From Bacillota bacterium (GTDB lineage Bacteria; Bacillota; Dethiobacteria; DTU022): 39,048 nucleotides of DNA. Shown here one piece after another: positions 17,267-26,789 of this stretch. The position numbers and the translations under genes are program-made. Where the stretch lies: assembly GCA_012800855.1 (NCBI GenBank), contig JAAZIN010000001.1, forward strand, positions 1 through 39,048. The letters run 5' to 3'. The notes below the pieces were generated by a model that was given only the letters and a program-made list of their open reading frames with translations, was not told the origin of the DNA and made no database searches. Numbering within the stretch: the stretch's first letter is position 1; the number at the start of each line of letters is the position of its first letter.

Positions 17267-18733
17267 CTAGCTGCTCCCCCCGTCACCATCCCAGCAGACC
17301 CGGGGATGGCGCGCCGCCCTGACCTCGTCCAGCCGCCCCACGGGGGTAGTGTGGGGAGCGGAAGTGAGGCGTTTCGGATCCTCTTCCGCCAGGCGGGCAA
17401 TCTCCTCCATGGCCTCGGCAAAGCGATCCAGGGTCGCCTTGCTCTCCGTCTCGGTGGGCTCCACCATGAGCGCCTCTTCAACGATGAGAGGAAAGTAGAC
17501 CGTGGGCGGGTGGAAGCCGTAGTCCAGCAGCGCCTTGGCGATATCCCTGGCCGTGACCCCCATCTTCTTCTGCCGGCGGGCCGAGAGCACAAACTCGTGC
17601 TTGCAGCGCCGGTCGTAGGGCAGATCATAGCTCTTCTTCAGCCGCTCCATGAGGTAATTGGCATTGAGAACGGCGTCGGCGGCCGCCTGCCGGAGCCCTT
17701 CCGCCCCCATCATCATGATGTAGGCATAGGCTTTGACGACCACGGCGAAATTGCCGTAGAAGCCGTGCACCCGGCCGATGCTCAGGGGCAGGTCTTCCTT
17801 CCAGTAATATCCCTTTTCGCCCCGCTCCACCAGCGGCACGGGGAGGAAGGGCACCAGGTGTTCCCTCACCCCCACGGGGCCGCTGCCGGGGCCGCCGCCG
17901 CCATGGGGCGTGGCGAAGGTTTTATGCAGGTTCAGATGGACCAGGTCGAAGCCCATGTCGCCGGGACGGGCGTGGCCCATGATGGCGTTGAGGTTGGCCC
18001 CGTCGTAGTAGAGCAGCCCGCCCGCTTCATGGACCGCCTCGGCAATCTCGAGGATGTCCTCCTCGAAGAAACCCAGGGTGTTGGGATTGGTGAGCATGAG
18101 GGCGGCGACATCGCCGTCCAGGGCCGCCCGGAGCGCTTTGAGATCCACCAGCCCGCGTTCATCGGAAGGGATTTCCTTGACCTCGAAGCCGGCCATGGCC
18201 GCCGAAGCGGGATTGGTCCCGTGGGCGGAGTCGGGGACAAGAACCGTTTTGCGATGATCATTCCTGGACCGGTGGTAGGCACGAACGATGAGCATCCCCG
18301 TCAGCTCCCCGTGCGCCCCCGCCGCCGGCTGGAAGGTGACCCGCTTCATCCCTGTTATCTCGGCCAGGCAGGCCTCGGCCCGGTAGAGCAGCTCCAGGGC
18401 CCCCTGGACGCTCTCCTCCGGCTGGCAGGGATGGAGGAAGGCGAAGCCGGGCAGCCGGGCCAGTTCCTCGTTGACCTTGGGGTTGTACTTCATCGTGCAC
18501 GAGCCCAGGGGGTAGAAGCCGGAATCAACGCCGTGGTTGCGGGTGGAGAGGGCGGTGTAGTGGCGCACCAGCTCCCCCTCGGAGAGCTCGGGCAGCGCCA
18601 GGGGGAGGCCTCGCCGCAGCCTTGCCGGCAGGAGTTCCTCCAGCGGCTTAACCGGCACATCGGGCGGCGGCAGGGAGCAGCCGCGCCGACCCGGGGCGCC
18701 CAGTTCAAAAAGCAAAGGCTGTTCTTTTCTCAC
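17267..18733 (-). CDS. gcvPB: Glycine dehydrogenase (decarboxylating) subunit 2
   Basis: 488 residues, PLP-binding half of the split P-protein, which decarboxylates glycine and passes aminomethyl to lipoyl-GcvH. The PLP lysine is in [18 protein letters not shown] (Lys271 from the chosen start), preceded by [36 protein letters not shown] near the N terminus is typical of the subunit. GTG 18733 overlaps the gcvPA stop as GTGA and has GGAGGG six bases upstream; ATG 18739 abuts the ribosome binding site. Works as a heterotetramer with GcvPA. Confidence 0.96.
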   Translation of the reverse strand: MRKEQPLLFELGAPGRRGCSLPPPDVPVKPLEELLPARLRRGLPLALPELSEGELVRHYTALSTRNHGVDSGFYPLGSCTMKYNPKVNEELARLPGFAFLHPCQPEESVQGALELLYRAEACLAEITGMKRVTFQPAAGAHGELTGMLIVRAYHRSRNDHRKTVLVPDSAHGTNPASAAMAGFEVKEIPSDERGLVDLKALRAALDGDVAALMLTNPNTLGFFEEDILEIAEAVHEAGGLLYYDGANLNAIMGHARPGDMGFDLVHLNLHKTFATPHGGGGPGSGPVGVREHLVPFLPVPLVERGEKGYYWKEDLPLSIGRVHGFYGNFAVVVKAYAYIMMMGAEGLRQAAADAVLNANYLMERLKKSYDLPYDRRCKHEFVLSARRQKKMGVTARDIAKALLDYGFHPPTVYFPLIVEEALMVEPTETESKATLDRFAEAMEEIARLAEEDPKRLTSAPHTTPVGRLDEVRAARHPRVCWDGDGGSS

Positions 18734-20088
18734 AACCATCCCTCCAGTGCTCTGGCGAGGGCGTCAATTTGCTCCCGCGTTTTTGTTTCAGTGACGCAGA
18801 AGAGCATGGCCGGGCCCAGTTCGGGGTAGTAAGTTTCGAGGTCGAGCCCGCCGATGATCCCGTGCTCCAGCAGGTGGCGGTTGAGGCGACTGCCACTGCC
18901 GGGAAGCTTCACCGCAAACTCCTTGAAATGCACCCCGGGAAAGGCCGGGGCATAGCCTTCCAGGGAGGCAATCTTCTCCCGGGCGTAGGCCGCCTTCTGC
19001 AGGCAGAGCTCCGCCACCTCGCGCAGCCCTTCCGGCCCCATGGCCGCCAGGTAGGCGGCGGCGGCAAGGGCGTTGAGGGCCTGGTTGGAACAGATGTTCG
19101 AGGTGGCCCTTTCACGGCGGATGTGCTGCTCGCGTGTCTGCAGTGTGAGGACGAAGCCGCGCCGGCCCTCGCCATCCACCGTCTCCCCCACGATGCGCCC
19201 GGGGAGGCGCCTCAGCAGCTCCCGGCGGGCTGCAAAGAAGCCCAGCAGCGGGCCGCCGAAGGAGGGCGGGCTGCCCAGGCCCTGCCCTTCGCCGGTGGCG
19301 ATGTCGGCGCCGTACTCTGCCGGCGCCCGGAAGAGGGCCAGGGAGAGGGGATCCACCGAGAGCACCAGCAAAGCGCCGTGACGGTGGGCCATCGCGGCGG
19401 CGCCCTCCAGCTCCTCCTCGAGGAGGCCGAAGAAGTTGGGCTGCTGCAGCAGCAGCGCCGCCGTCTCCCCGTCGAGCATCGCCTCAAGCCGCGAAAAGTC
19501 GGTGGCCCCATCGGCGAGGGGTATTTCCAGCAACAGGCAATCACGCCCCTCCAGGTAGCTCTGCAGGACCCGGCGGTAGTGGGGGTTGACGGAGCGGGAA
19601 ACGAGCACCTTGCGGCGGCGGGTCATGGAGCAGGCCGCCAGTGCCGCCTCGGCCAGGGCGGTGGCCCCGTCGTAGAGGGAGGCGTTGGCCGCCTCCATGC
19701 CGGTAAGGCGGCAGATGAGGGTCTGGTACTCAAAAATCGACTGCAGCAGGCCCTGGCTGATCTCGGCCTGGTAAGGGGTGTAAGCGGTGTAAAACTCGCT
19801 CCGCCCCACCACGTGCTGCACCACGGCGGGGATGAAGTGATCGTAGACGCCGGCGCCGAGGAAGCAGGGATGGTCCTGCAGGTTCATGTTCTTCGCCGCC
19901 AGCGCGCCCAGATGGGCCCGCAGCTCCATCTCCGAGAGAGGCGGCGGCAGCTTAAGCCCGTTTTCTTTCAGGCGGACCTCTGCCGGCAGTTCGTCAAAGA
20001 GCTGCTCCATCGAGGCGGCGCCGATGGCGGCCAGCATCTCCCGCCGCTCCGCGTCAGTTAGGGGCAAGAAATGGCGGCCGCCGCTCAT
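18730..20088 (-). CDS. gcvPA: Glycine dehydrogenase (decarboxylating) subunit 1
   Basis: 452 residues, the non-PLP-lysine half of the split P-protein. Typical N-terminal [17 protein letters not shown], then [30 protein letters not shown] and [14 protein letters not shown] blocks are visible. The length is normal for GcvPA in Firmicutes. ATG 20088 overlaps the gcvH stop as ATGA, with a GGAGG ribosome binding site inside the gcvH end, so the two genes are translationally coupled. Confidence 0.96.
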   Translation of the reverse strand: MSGGRHFLPLTDAERREMLAAIGAASMEQLFDELPAEVRLKENGLKLPPPLSEMELRAHLGALAAKNMNLQDHPCFLGAGVYDHFIPAVVQHVVGRSEFYTAYTPYQAEISQGLLQSIFEYQTLICRLTGMEAANASLYDGATALAEAALAACSMTRRRKVLVSRSVNPHYRRVLQSYLEGRDCLLLEIPLADGATDFSRLEAMLDGETAALLLQQPNFFGLLEEELEGAAAMAHRHGALLVLSVDPLSLALFRAPAEYGADIATGEGQGLGSPPSFGGPLLGFFAARRELLRRLPGRIVGETVDGEGRRGFVLTLQTREQHIRRERATSNICSNQALNALAAAAYLAAMGPEGLREVAELCLQKAAYAREKIASLEGYAPAFPGVHFKEFAVKLPGSGSRLNRHLLEHGIIGGLDLETYYPELGPAMLFCVTETKTREQIDALARALEGWL

Positions 20089-20483
20089 TCCTTGACCTCC
20101 TCCTCCAGGAGGACGGCATAGGCCTCCTCGTCCAGCAGGTCGGGATTCTCGTAGCCGGGGGCCACCTTCATCTTCACCACCCAGGCCTCCCCGTAGGGGT
20201 CCTGGTTGAGCAGCTCCGGCTGCTCCAGGAGAGCCTCGTTAACCTCCACCACCTCGCCGTCCACCGGCGCGTAGAGGTCGGAGACCGCCTTCACCGATTC
20301 CAGCACCGCCAGGCTCTCCCCCGCCTGCGCCAGCCGCCCCACTTCCGGCAGCTCCACGTAAACAATATCCTTGAGCATATCCTGGGCGTAGTCGGTAATC
20401 CCCACCGTGGCCAGGTCCCCTTCTAGGCGGACCCACTCGTGGGTGCGGGTATACTTCAAGCCTTTCTGCACTTGCCAGTTCAT
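20085..20483 (-). CDS. gcvH: Glycine cleavage system H protein
   Basis: 132 residues, lipoyl carrier of the glycine cleavage system. The lipoylation lysine is Lys65 in [21 protein letters not shown]. The N-terminal [13 protein letters not shown] and [10 protein letters not shown] blocks are canonical. ATG 20483 overlaps the gcvT stop as ATGA with GGAGG upstream. This protein is the expected substrate of LipM and the two radical SAM proteins encoded downstream in the same operon. Confidence 0.97.
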   Translation of the reverse strand: MNWQVQKGLKYTRTHEWVRLEGDLATVGITDYAQDMLKDIVYVELPEVGRLAQAGESLAVLESVKAVSDLYAPVDGEVVEVNEALLEQPELLNQDPYGEAWVVKMKVAPGYENPDLLDEEAYAVLLEEEVKE

Positions 20484-21586
20484 TTCGACTCCCTCCTGTA
20501 GAATGGTAATGTCACCACCTGGGCGCGGTGCGCCCTATCACGGATGACAACCTGCACCGCCCGGCCCGGCACCGCCTCCCCTGTCGCGAGAAAGGCCATC
20601 CCGATGGAGCGGTTCAGCGTGGGGGAGTAGGTTCCGCTGCTGACCACGCCGATCTCCTTCTCGCCGTCAGAGACGGGGTAGCCCTCCCGGATTACGCCCC
20701 GCTCCAGCAGGATAAGGCCGCACAGCCGCCTGGACAGCCCGGCCTCCATTTGCTGCAGCAGTGCCTCCCGGCCAATGAAAGGACCTTTTTTAAAGGAGAT
20801 GAAGCGCTCCAGCCCCGCTTCCAGGGGCGAGATGGACTCGCTCAATTCATGGCCGTAAAGGGGCAGCCCCGCCTCGAGGCGGAGCACGTCGCGCGCTCCC
20901 AGTCCTGCCGGGACCAGGCCGAGATGGCGCAGCTCCCCGGCTTCCAGGAGGGCACCCCAGAGCGCTTCGGCCTTCCCGGCGGGACAGAAGATCTCGAAGC
21001 CGTCCTCCCCGGTATAGCCGGTGCGCGATACCAGGCACTTGATTCCCGCCAGCTCCACCTCAGGGAGAAAATGGTAGTAGCGCAGCTGCTCCAGGGGCGC
21101 CCGCCCCAGGGCCTGCAGCACCGCCAGGCTGTTGGGTCCTTGTAGGGCAAGCAGGGCCGTCTCCGCCGAGATATCGCGCAGGCTCATGCCCGGCTTGGCC
21201 CTCTCGCTGAGCCACTCGTAATCCTTCGCCGTGTTGGCCGCGTTGACCACGACCAGGTATCTCTCGGCACCGCACCTGTAGACGAGGATGTCGTCCACCG
21301 TCCCCCCGTGGGGATAGCACAGCGGGCTGTAGATGATGCGGCCGTCGTAAAGGGCGGAAATATCGTTGGTAAGCACTTCCTGCAGGAAAGCGGCCGCCCC
21401 CGCCCCCTCGACGAGAAATTCGCCCATGTGGGAGACATCGAAGAGGGCCGCCTTCTGCCGCGTCTGCCGCACCTCGGCAATGATCCCCTCGTACTGGATG
21501 GGCATGATCCAGCCGCCGTATTCAGCCAGTGCGGCTTTAAGCGCCCGGTGCCTTTCAAAAAGGGGGGTCTTTTTGAGTTCAGCCAC
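20480..21586 (-). CDS. gcvT: Aminomethyltransferase (glycine cleavage T protein)
   Basis: About 368 residues, tetrahydrofolate-dependent release of ammonia and formation of methylene-THF from aminomethyl-lipoyl-GcvH. Motifs [41 protein letters not shown] and [19 protein letters not shown] are family hallmarks. I prefer GTG 21586 (protein begins [12 protein letters not shown]), with AAGGTGG eight bases before it; other in-frame starts (TTG 21628, GTGs nearby) would extend it by up to 14 residues. First gene after the glycine riboswitch. Confidence 0.95.
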   Translation of the reverse strand: MAELKKTPLFERHRALKAALAEYGGWIMPIQYEGIIAEVRQTRQKAALFDVSHMGEFLVEGAGAAAFLQEVLTNDISALYDGRIIYSPLCYPHGGTVDDILVYRCGAERYLVVVNAANTAKDYEWLSERAKPGMSLRDISAETALLALQGPNSLAVLQALGRAPLEQLRYYHFLPEVELAGIKCLVSRTGYTGEDGFEIFCPAGKAEALWGALLEAGELRHLGLVPAGLGARDVLRLEAGLPLYGHELSESISPLEAGLERFISFKKGPFIGREALLQQMEAGLSRRLCGLILLERGVIREGYPVSDGEKEIGVVSSGTYSPTLNRSIGMAFLATGEAVPGRAVQVVIRDRAHRAQVVTLPFYRRESK

Positions 21587-21693
21587 CTCTTTCACCACCT
21601 TGGTCCTAGTATCCCCGGCCGCCTTCAATTAAAGGCGTGCCGGCAAAAGAGGGAAGCATGCTCCTGCCATCCATCACCCCCCGGCTGCCGCTG

Positions 21694-21737
21694 CAAATAG
21701 AAAGGACAGGGGAAAATACGCTGGCTTTCCCCTGTCC
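21694..21737 (-). terminator. Riboswitch-controlled intrinsic terminator before gcvT
   Basis: On the minus strand GGACAGGGGAAA...TTTTCCCCTGTCC forms a 12-13 bp hairpin followed by TTTCTATTT, just after the second glycine aptamer. The upstream piece AAAGGACAGAGGACAG could pair with part of the 5' or 3' arm as an antiterminator. Confidence 0.75.
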
Positions 21738-21742
21738 TCTGT

Positions 21743-21919
21743 CCTTTCACCTGAGAGATTTTCCCCGGCCAGCGCCGGAGAATTTCCCCGTCGGTGTCCC
21801 GCGCGGCGGGATCTCTCCAGAGGGGCGTCCCCTGCCGGTTCTGTTGCCTGAGAGTTTCTCCCCCGGCTGCCAAAACCGGGAGATTGCTCCTTCGGCGGCC
21901 CCCATGCGGCCTCTCCCAG
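21743..21919 (-). promoter_or_regulatory. Tandem glycine riboswitch
   Basis: Two aptamers in series on the minus strand. The first carries GCCGAAGGAGCAA (21896-21884) and ends in CTCTCAGG (21854-21847). The second carries CACCGACGGGGAAA (21796-21783) and ends in CTCTCAGG (21757-21750). Each repeats the gcvT-element pattern of a GGAGAG arm, the CCGA-GG-AA core and the CTCTCAGG close. Followed by a terminator, this would turn the gcv-lip operon on when glycine is plentiful, as in B. subtilis. Confidence 0.93.
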
Positions 21920-21960
21920 CAGGTTCATGCGCGCTTTATGAAAATATTCTCGCTACTATA

Positions 21961-21989
21961 ATATTACCAAAGAAAAGCAAAATGCACAA
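21961..21989 (-). promoter_or_regulatory. Promoter of the gcv operon
   Basis: Minus-strand TTGTGC (21989-21984), a 17-base spacer and TAATAT (21966-21961) lie about 40 bases before the first aptamer. The -35 is imperfect, but position and spacing are right. Confidence 0.5.
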
Positions 21990-22065
21990 TTGCTGCTTTC
22001 ACGGCACCGCCCTTGCGGCTAAGTTGGGGATTGCCCCTTTCGCGACATGGCCGGGCGACACCCGT

Positions 22066-24117
22066 TCAGCCCCATGGCCGGCCTACAGCAGTGATTTCAA
22101 TGACCGTTTCTATAAACAGCTTATGCTCCAGGCTGCCTTCTTCTCCCGAGCCGTCCAGCCGTCTGAGATTGGCAATGCGGTCCTGCCGCTCCACGAGCAG
22201 CTCCATCTCCGACGCCCCCGCCGCTGCCGCCTGCGCTCGGACATACTCCTTTCCTTCCTGTATGGCCCTGGCGACCGCCTCCTCGAGATGAGAGGCTCTT
22301 TCCCGGCCCCAGGGCGCGTGGACGATAAAGCCCTCTTCGCCGTCGGGCCGGACGAGGATGAAGGCCCGCTCCACTGTCTGCCCGCTCACTGTCCCCACGG
22401 CATTGGCCACTTCCGCCGATGGAGGGATGAGCAGCTCCGCCTGCAGTCTCCTGGCAATTTCAGGAAAGTAGGCCCCGGCCGGGGCGCCCACCACCACCAG
22501 GGGCAGGTTAAGCCGGGCCGAAAATTCCACCGCCTCCCTGCCCTTGTCAGGCCTGAGTATCTCCTGCAGGAAAAAGCAGCCGGTCTCGTCTTTCCTGAAA
22601 TCAATCCGCTCTCCTTCCCCGCCAGACAGCAGCCGCCCAATGATCAGCGCGGCGATTTGAAAGTAGATCTTCTCCAGGACCTCTTCCACAAACTGGCCAA
22701 TCCCCGCATTGTACCTGCGGGCGAGGATTTTTACGCCCAGCCGCGCCGCCTCGCCATCCCAGGGCGCGTAGGCCCCGGTAAGATGAAGTATGTCCGTGGG
22801 CGTCACAGAAGCGGGAAGCACGGCGCCGCTTCGGACCAGCCTCTGCCAGGGCAGCAGGTCAAAGTCGCGCTGCATCTGCAGGCCGATGTGGTGGAGGGTA
22901 TGGGGCTGCTCTTTAACCAGGCTTAATATCTTCTCCTCGTCGTCGCTGAGGGGCACATTGCGGGGCTCCTTAATGTAGACCAGCACCATGGAAGGGAGGA
23001 TCTCCGAAAGGGCATACTCGTACTCCTTGATGCTGGAGAGTTCCGCGAGCAGGTGGGGATGTTGCGCCGCGATGCCGGAGAGGGGAAAAACCCGCTGCGG
23101 CCCGATGGAGAGCCTGCCCTTTCGATCCACGTGGATGAGACTGTCCCCGCCCAGCCCGGTAGTAGTTATGGCCGCGGCCCGCACGCGGGTCAGCCAGCCG
23201 CCAACGCGAGCTCCGGAGCTGCTCATCGCCGGGCGGCCGTTTCGCAGCACGGCCAGGTCGGTGGTCGTCCCGCCCATGTCCACCACGATGGCCTCTTTTG
23301 CCCCGGTCAGGGCAAGGGCCCCGATTATGCTTGCCGCCGGCCCGGAGAGAATGGTCTCTATGGGCCGCTCCCGTGCCTTCCTCTCGCTGATGAGGCTGCC
23401 GTCTCCCTTTACCACCATCAGGGGAGCACCAATCCCCCACCGCTCCAGGCTCTTCTTCACGGCGGCGATGAGGTCGGTGATGAGAGGGATGAGGCGGGCA
23501 TTGAGGACGGCGGTTACCGTGCGCTCGTAAAAGCCCAGATCGGAGCTGAGCTGGTGGGCGCAAACCACCGGGCGCCCGGTGAGCTCCCGGATTAAAGCGG
23601 CTACGGCCAGTTCCTGGGCGGGATTTCTCACGCTAAGGTAGCCGGAGACGGCAAAGGCCTCCACCTGCCCTTTCATGGTCTCGGCCGCCGCCACGGCGGC
23701 TTCCAGGTCTACCTCTTCCCGGTATTCCCCTTTCAAGTCGCAGCCGCCCTTGATGGTCACGTAATGCGCCGTGGGCAGCTCCGGCGGCGGCTCGTTAAAG
23801 CCAATCATGATCAGCCCCACCTCGGCCCCCCGCCCCTCCACGATGGCATTCGTGGCCAGGGTGGTGGAGAGGGCGACCATCTTGATACGGGAGAGGTCAA
23901 GGGCCGGCTCCGCCGCGCCCGCCCCCAGTGCGGGCGCCCTCCCCTTCCCGCTACAGCTTTCCATCAAGTGGGCGAGACATGCCTCTATGGCCGGGGTCAG
24001 GTCGGGCCTGCTGGTGAGGACCTTGCTCTTGGCCAGGATCTCCTTCCGGTCAAGGTCAAAAAGAACGCCGTCGGTGAAGGTGCCCCCTGTGTCTATGCCC
24101 AGGGCCAGGTTGGCCAT
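22066..24117 (-). CDS. Hydantoinase/oxoprolinase family protein, HyuA-like
   Basis: 683 residues, an actin-like ATPase-fold hydrolase subunit. The N-terminal ALGIDTGGTFTDGV phosphate-binding motif, TTLATNAIVEGRGA, SGPAASIIGA, VVDMGGTTTDLAVL and TTTGLGGDS blocks define the hydantoinase A/5-oxoprolinase family. ATP-dependent opening of cyclic amides such as hydantoins or 5-oxoproline is the family reaction, normally with a HyuB partner. No HyuB gene is present in the window. Start ATG 24117 has GAGGAGG eight bases upstream; the gene is divergent from the amidase. The C terminus lies about 145 bases from the gcv riboswitch. Some single HyuA-like proteins are N-methylhydantoinase or acetone-carboxylase relatives, so the substrate is open. 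Confidence 0.85.
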   Translation of the reverse strand: MANLALGIDTGGTFTDGVLFDLDRKEILAKSKVLTSRPDLTPAIEACLAHLMESCSGKGRAPALGAGAAEPALDLSRIKMVALSTTLATNAIVEGRGAEVGLIMIGFNEPPPELPTAHYVTIKGGCDLKGEYREEVDLEAAVAAAETMKGQVEAFAVSGYLSVRNPAQELAVAALIRELTGRPVVCAHQLSSDLGFYERTVTAVLNARLIPLITDLIAAVKKSLERWGIGAPLMVVKGDGSLISERKARERPIETILSGPAASIIGALALTGAKEAIVVDMGGTTTDLAVLRNGRPAMSSSGARVGGWLTRVRAAAITTTGLGGDSLIHVDRKGRLSIGPQRVFPLSGIAAQHPHLLAELSSIKEYEYALSEILPSMVLVYIKEPRNVPLSDDEEKILSLVKEQPHTLHHIGLQMQRDFDLLPWQRLVRSGAVLPASVTPTDILHLTGAYAPWDGEAARLGVKILARRYNAGIGQFVEEVLEKIYFQIAALIIGRLLSGGEGERIDFRKDETGCFFLQEILRPDKGREAVEFSARLNLPLVVVGAPAGAYFPEIARRLQAELLIPPSAEVANAVGTVSGQTVERAFILVRPDGEEGFIVHAPWGRERASHLEEAVARAIQEGKEYVRAQAAAAGASEMELLVERQDRIANLRRLDGSGEEGSLEHKLFIETVIEITAVGRPWG

Positions 24118-24198
24118 AGCCGCTGCCTCCTCGCTTTGCAGCAATGCCTAATGCCTGCTGCTACTGCCGGCTTCCTCCAATGGGGAATCGGCATTTCC

Positions 24199-24228
24199 AG
24201 TATAATGTGAGCCGGCAAAGCCGGTCAA
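24199..24228 (-). promoter_or_regulatory. Promoter of the HyuA-like gene
   Basis: Minus-strand TTGACC (24228-24223), an 18-base spacer and TATACT (24204-24199). The spacer contains the GC-rich sequence GGCTTTGCCGGC, which could bind a regulator of the divergent pair. Confidence 0.55.
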
Positions 24229-24339
24229 GCCGGGGCACCCAGCCAGCCCTTTGTTTAGAATATTGGAAGGAATATTAAAATTATGGATGGAATAACAGTA
24301 CTCGTAACATTTGGCAGGCTGCCGGAAGGAGTGAGGAAG

Positions 24340-25857
24340 ATGGCTTTCTTCCCCTATCATGCTTATGACGCCGTGGGCCTGGCCGGGCTTGTTCAAAAAA
24401 AGGAGGTGGCCGCGGCGGAAATCATCGAGGCCGCCATCGCCAGGCTGGAGCGGCTTAACCCGAAAATCAACGCGGTCATTCACAAAATGTACGAGCAGGC
24501 CAGAGCGGCGGCGGGAAAAATCACCGGCGGGGAACCCTTTGCAGGCGTCCCCATGCTGATGAAGGATATCAGCCAGGAGATCAAGGGAGAGCCCATCACC
24601 TGCGGGGCCAAGGCTCTCCAAGGCTACCGGGCGGAAGAGGATGCCACCTTTGTCAAGCGGGTGCGGGCCACGGGGGCCATTTTCCTGGGGATAACCAACG
24701 TGCCCGAGTTTGCCCTGATGGGGACTACCGAACCCAAATTTTACGGCCCCACGCAGAACCCCTGGAACAGGGATTACAGCCCCGGCGGCTCCAGCGGCGG
24801 CTCCGCTGCCGCCGTCGCCTCGGGAATAGTCCCCCTGGCCGGGGCCAACGACGGCGGGGGCTCCATCCGCATTCCCGCCGCTTACTGCGGCCTCTTCGGA
24901 CTGAAGCCCAGCCGGGGCCGCACCCCGGCGGGTCCCTTTTACGGGCGGCACTGGCAGGGCGCCTCGGTGGACCACGTCCTCACCCGTTCCGTAAGAGACA
25001 GCGCCCTCATGCTGGACCTGGTCAAGGGATACGAAGCAGCAGCCGCCTTCCCGCCGCCGTCCCTTGATCACAACTACCTGGAATGCGCCACCCAGGGGCC
25101 GACAGGCAAGCTGAAGATAGCCTTCTGCCTGAGATCACCCATCGGCACGGAGGTGCACCGGGAATGCCGGGAAGCGGTGCTCAAGGCGGCGCAGCTCCTG
25201 GAATCGCTGGGCCACCACGTGGAGGAAAAGGAAGCTCCCGTTGACGGGAGCAAGATTGCCCAAAGCTACATGACCCTCTACTTCGGGGAGATGGCCGCCG
25301 ACCTGGCCTCCCTGAAAGAAGTCCTCGGCAGAAAGGCGCGCATGAACGACGTGGAGCCGGCCACCTGGATGCTGGGGCTGCTGGGCAAGGTCACTTCCAG
25401 CGAGGAGTGGGTCTTGAGCATGCGCGAATGGGACGTGGCCGCCTTTCAAATGGAGGCTTTCTTTGAAAACTACGATCTCTACATGACCCCGACCACCGCC
25501 GATCCTCCGTCAAGAATCGGGGAGCAGGACCTGGCGCCCGGGGAAGTGGCCCTGATGAAGCTGGTCTCCGCCCTGAAGCTGATCCGGGCCGTAAAGAAGA
25601 GCGGCTACGTGGACAAACTGATCATAAGAAGCCTGAAACGGACCCCCTTCACCCAGCTGGCCAATCTCACGGGGGAGCCGGCCATGTCGGTGCCGCTTCA
25701 TATGACCCTGGAAGGGCTGCCCGTGGGCGTCCAGTTCATCGCCGCCAAGGGGCGGGAAGACATTCTCTTCCGCCTGGCCGGCCAGTTGGAGCAGACCGAG
25801 CACTGGATCAGGGTCGAGGATAACCCCATGTTTAAAAGCGAGGCTGGAGAGGGTTAA
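24340..25857 (+). CDS. Amidase signature family hydrolase
   Basis: 505 residues, amide-bond hydrolase of the amidase signature family (GatA-like fold). The Ser-cisSer-Lys triad is readable: Lys75 in MLMKDI, the cis-serine in [16 protein letters not shown] (148-162), and the nucleophile Ser175 in GGGSIRIPA. No signal peptide. ATG 24340 is preceded by AAGGAG eight bases away; an earlier in-frame ATG at 24283 has poor spacing. No gatB or gatC gene is near, so it is a stand-alone amidase rather than the tRNA amidotransferase. Divergence from a HyuA-like gene suggests both act on cyclic or linear amides; that is inference. Confidence 0.88.
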   Translation: MAFFPYHAYDAVGLAGLVQKKEVAAAEIIEAAIARLERLNPKINAVIHKMYEQARAAAGKITGGEPFAGVPMLMKDISQEIKGEPITCGAKALQGYRAEEDATFVKRVRATGAIFLGITNVPEFALMGTTEPKFYGPTQNPWNRDYSPGGSSGGSAAAVASGIVPLAGANDGGGSIRIPAAYCGLFGLKPSRGRTPAGPFYGRHWQGASVDHVLTRSVRDSALMLDLVKGYEAAAAFPPPSLDHNYLECATQGPTGKLKIAFCLRSPIGTEVHRECREAVLKAAQLLESLGHHVEEKEAPVDGSKIAQSYMTLYFGEMAADLASLKEVLGRKARMNDVEPATWMLGLLGKVTSSEEWVLSMREWDVAAFQMEAFFENYDLYMTPTTADPPSRIGEQDLAPGEVALMKLVSALKLIRAVKKSGYVDKLIIRSLKRTPFTQLANLTGEPAMSVPLHMTLEGLPVGVQFIAAKGREDILFRLAGQLEQTEHWIRVEDNPMFKSEAGEG

Positions 25858-25870
25858 GAGTCAAAAGGCT

Positions 25871-26034
25871 AAAATCCCCCCCGGCCCCCCTTTTTCAAAG
25901 GGGGAGTTTAGAAGAGCTTTTTTCAAAGGGGGGTAGAAGAGCCCTTTTCAAAGGGGAGAGTTAAGAAGACTCTTTTCCAAAAAGGAAGCTAATAAGAGTC
26001 TTTTTCAAAGGGTGGACCTAATAAGAATCTTTCT
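25871..26034. repeat. Head-and-tail dispersed repeat, copy 3
   Basis: The same GC-rich head (AAATCCCCCCCGGCCCCCC-TTTTTCAAA-GGGGG) as at 6239 and 14496, followed by about five tandem units of 28-34 bases. Each unit reads roughly TTTTTCAAAGGGG...AGAAGAGTC, and they diverge progressively from left to right (unit starts near 25891, 25919, 25945, 25974 and 26001). It fills the gap between the convergent amidase and PTS operon and may terminate both. Confidence 0.8.
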
Positions 26035-26079
26035 AGGCATGATCTTTATAATTGCAACCCCGAGGAGTATTATCGCCGC

Positions 26080-26769
26080 TTATGGGGTGCACAGGGGGCG
26101 GCCCACGTCAGCCATTTTATCGGGATAGCTGAACTGGATGATGTCGTAAAAGTCGGCAAAGGGCACAAAGGGGATGTTATTGGCGGCGCAGTACTCCGCC
26201 AGGCGGTCGCCGGCGCGGGCAAAGATAAAGTCGGCATGGGAGGCGCCATAGCGGTCGTTAAAGCCGTTGCCGATATAAACCACCCTGAAGCCCTTCTCCT
26301 TTAATTTGACCACGTGCATGGCCTTGCAATTGCCGCAGATATCGCAGGTGGGGTTGCCATGGGGTGTTTCTATGGCCACGCTGCCGTTGCTTCCAATAAC
26401 AAGGCTGTTGCAGTAGATGCCGCTGATATATTCCAGGAGGCCCTGCCGCTCCAGTATTGGCTCAATGTAGAAGCCAAAGCCGTCGCTGGCAATATAAACA
26501 GGGCTTCCGCTTTCATGGGCAAATTTAAGAAACTGGGCAAATCCCGGCTTGAAATCTGCCGCAGCGAGGGCAAGGGCGAGCATCTGCTCGTAGTCGCCGG
26601 GAAAATGGCGCACCATCTCCTCCAGCCATCTCCTCATGCCAATCTTGCCTTCCCGGTAGAGGCGGTAAACCTCTGAGGCCGCCTGACCGGCATATGTTTT
26701 AGCCAGTATGGAAGTGATATCCTTGCGAGTAACGGTGCCGTCAAAATCTACAACATAAGCCAGCTTCAC
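26080..26769 (-). CDS. HAD-superfamily phosphatase, MtnX/phosphoserine-phosphatase-like
   Basis: 229 residues. HAD motif I is VDFDGTVT (nucleophile Asp8, Asp10), motif II is in YIASDGF, and motif III/IV is in GNGFNDRYGASHAD. A four-helix cap with RWLEEMVRHF and a CDICGNCK cysteine cluster resemble MtnX-type phosphatases, which can bind metal in the cap. No other methionine-salvage gene is present; as the last gene of the PTS operon it more likely removes phosphate from a pathway intermediate. GTG 26769 has AGGGTGA eight bases upstream, giving a clean MKLAYVVDFDG start 20 bases after ptsI; GTG 26781 is possible. Confidence 0.75.
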   Translation of the reverse strand: MKLAYVVDFDGTVTRKDITSILAKTYAGQAASEVYRLYREGKIGMRRWLEEMVRHFPGDYEQMLALALAAADFKPGFAQFLKFAHESGSPVYIASDGFGFYIEPILERQGLLEYISGIYCNSLVIGSNGSVAIETPHGNPTCDICGNCKAMHVVKLKEKGFRVVYIGNGFNDRYGASHADFIFARAGDRLAEYCAANNIPFVPFADFYDIIQFSYPDKMADVGRPLCTP

Positions 26770-26789
26770 GAAGTAAATCACCCTATCCG

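Noticed and set aside
21637-22926. 429-codon plus-strand open frame across the riboswitch and HyuA gene
   Set aside because: It runs antisense through the glycine riboswitch and into a clear coding sequence; low-complexity shadow composition.
25871-26034. CRISPR array
   Set aside because: The tandem units are degenerate and adjoin without unique spacers of constant length; no cas genes nearby.
26080-26769. Methionine-salvage role for the HAD phosphatase
   Set aside because: No mtn genes are near and it is tightly linked to the PTS genes; the family resemblance alone does not fix the substrate.
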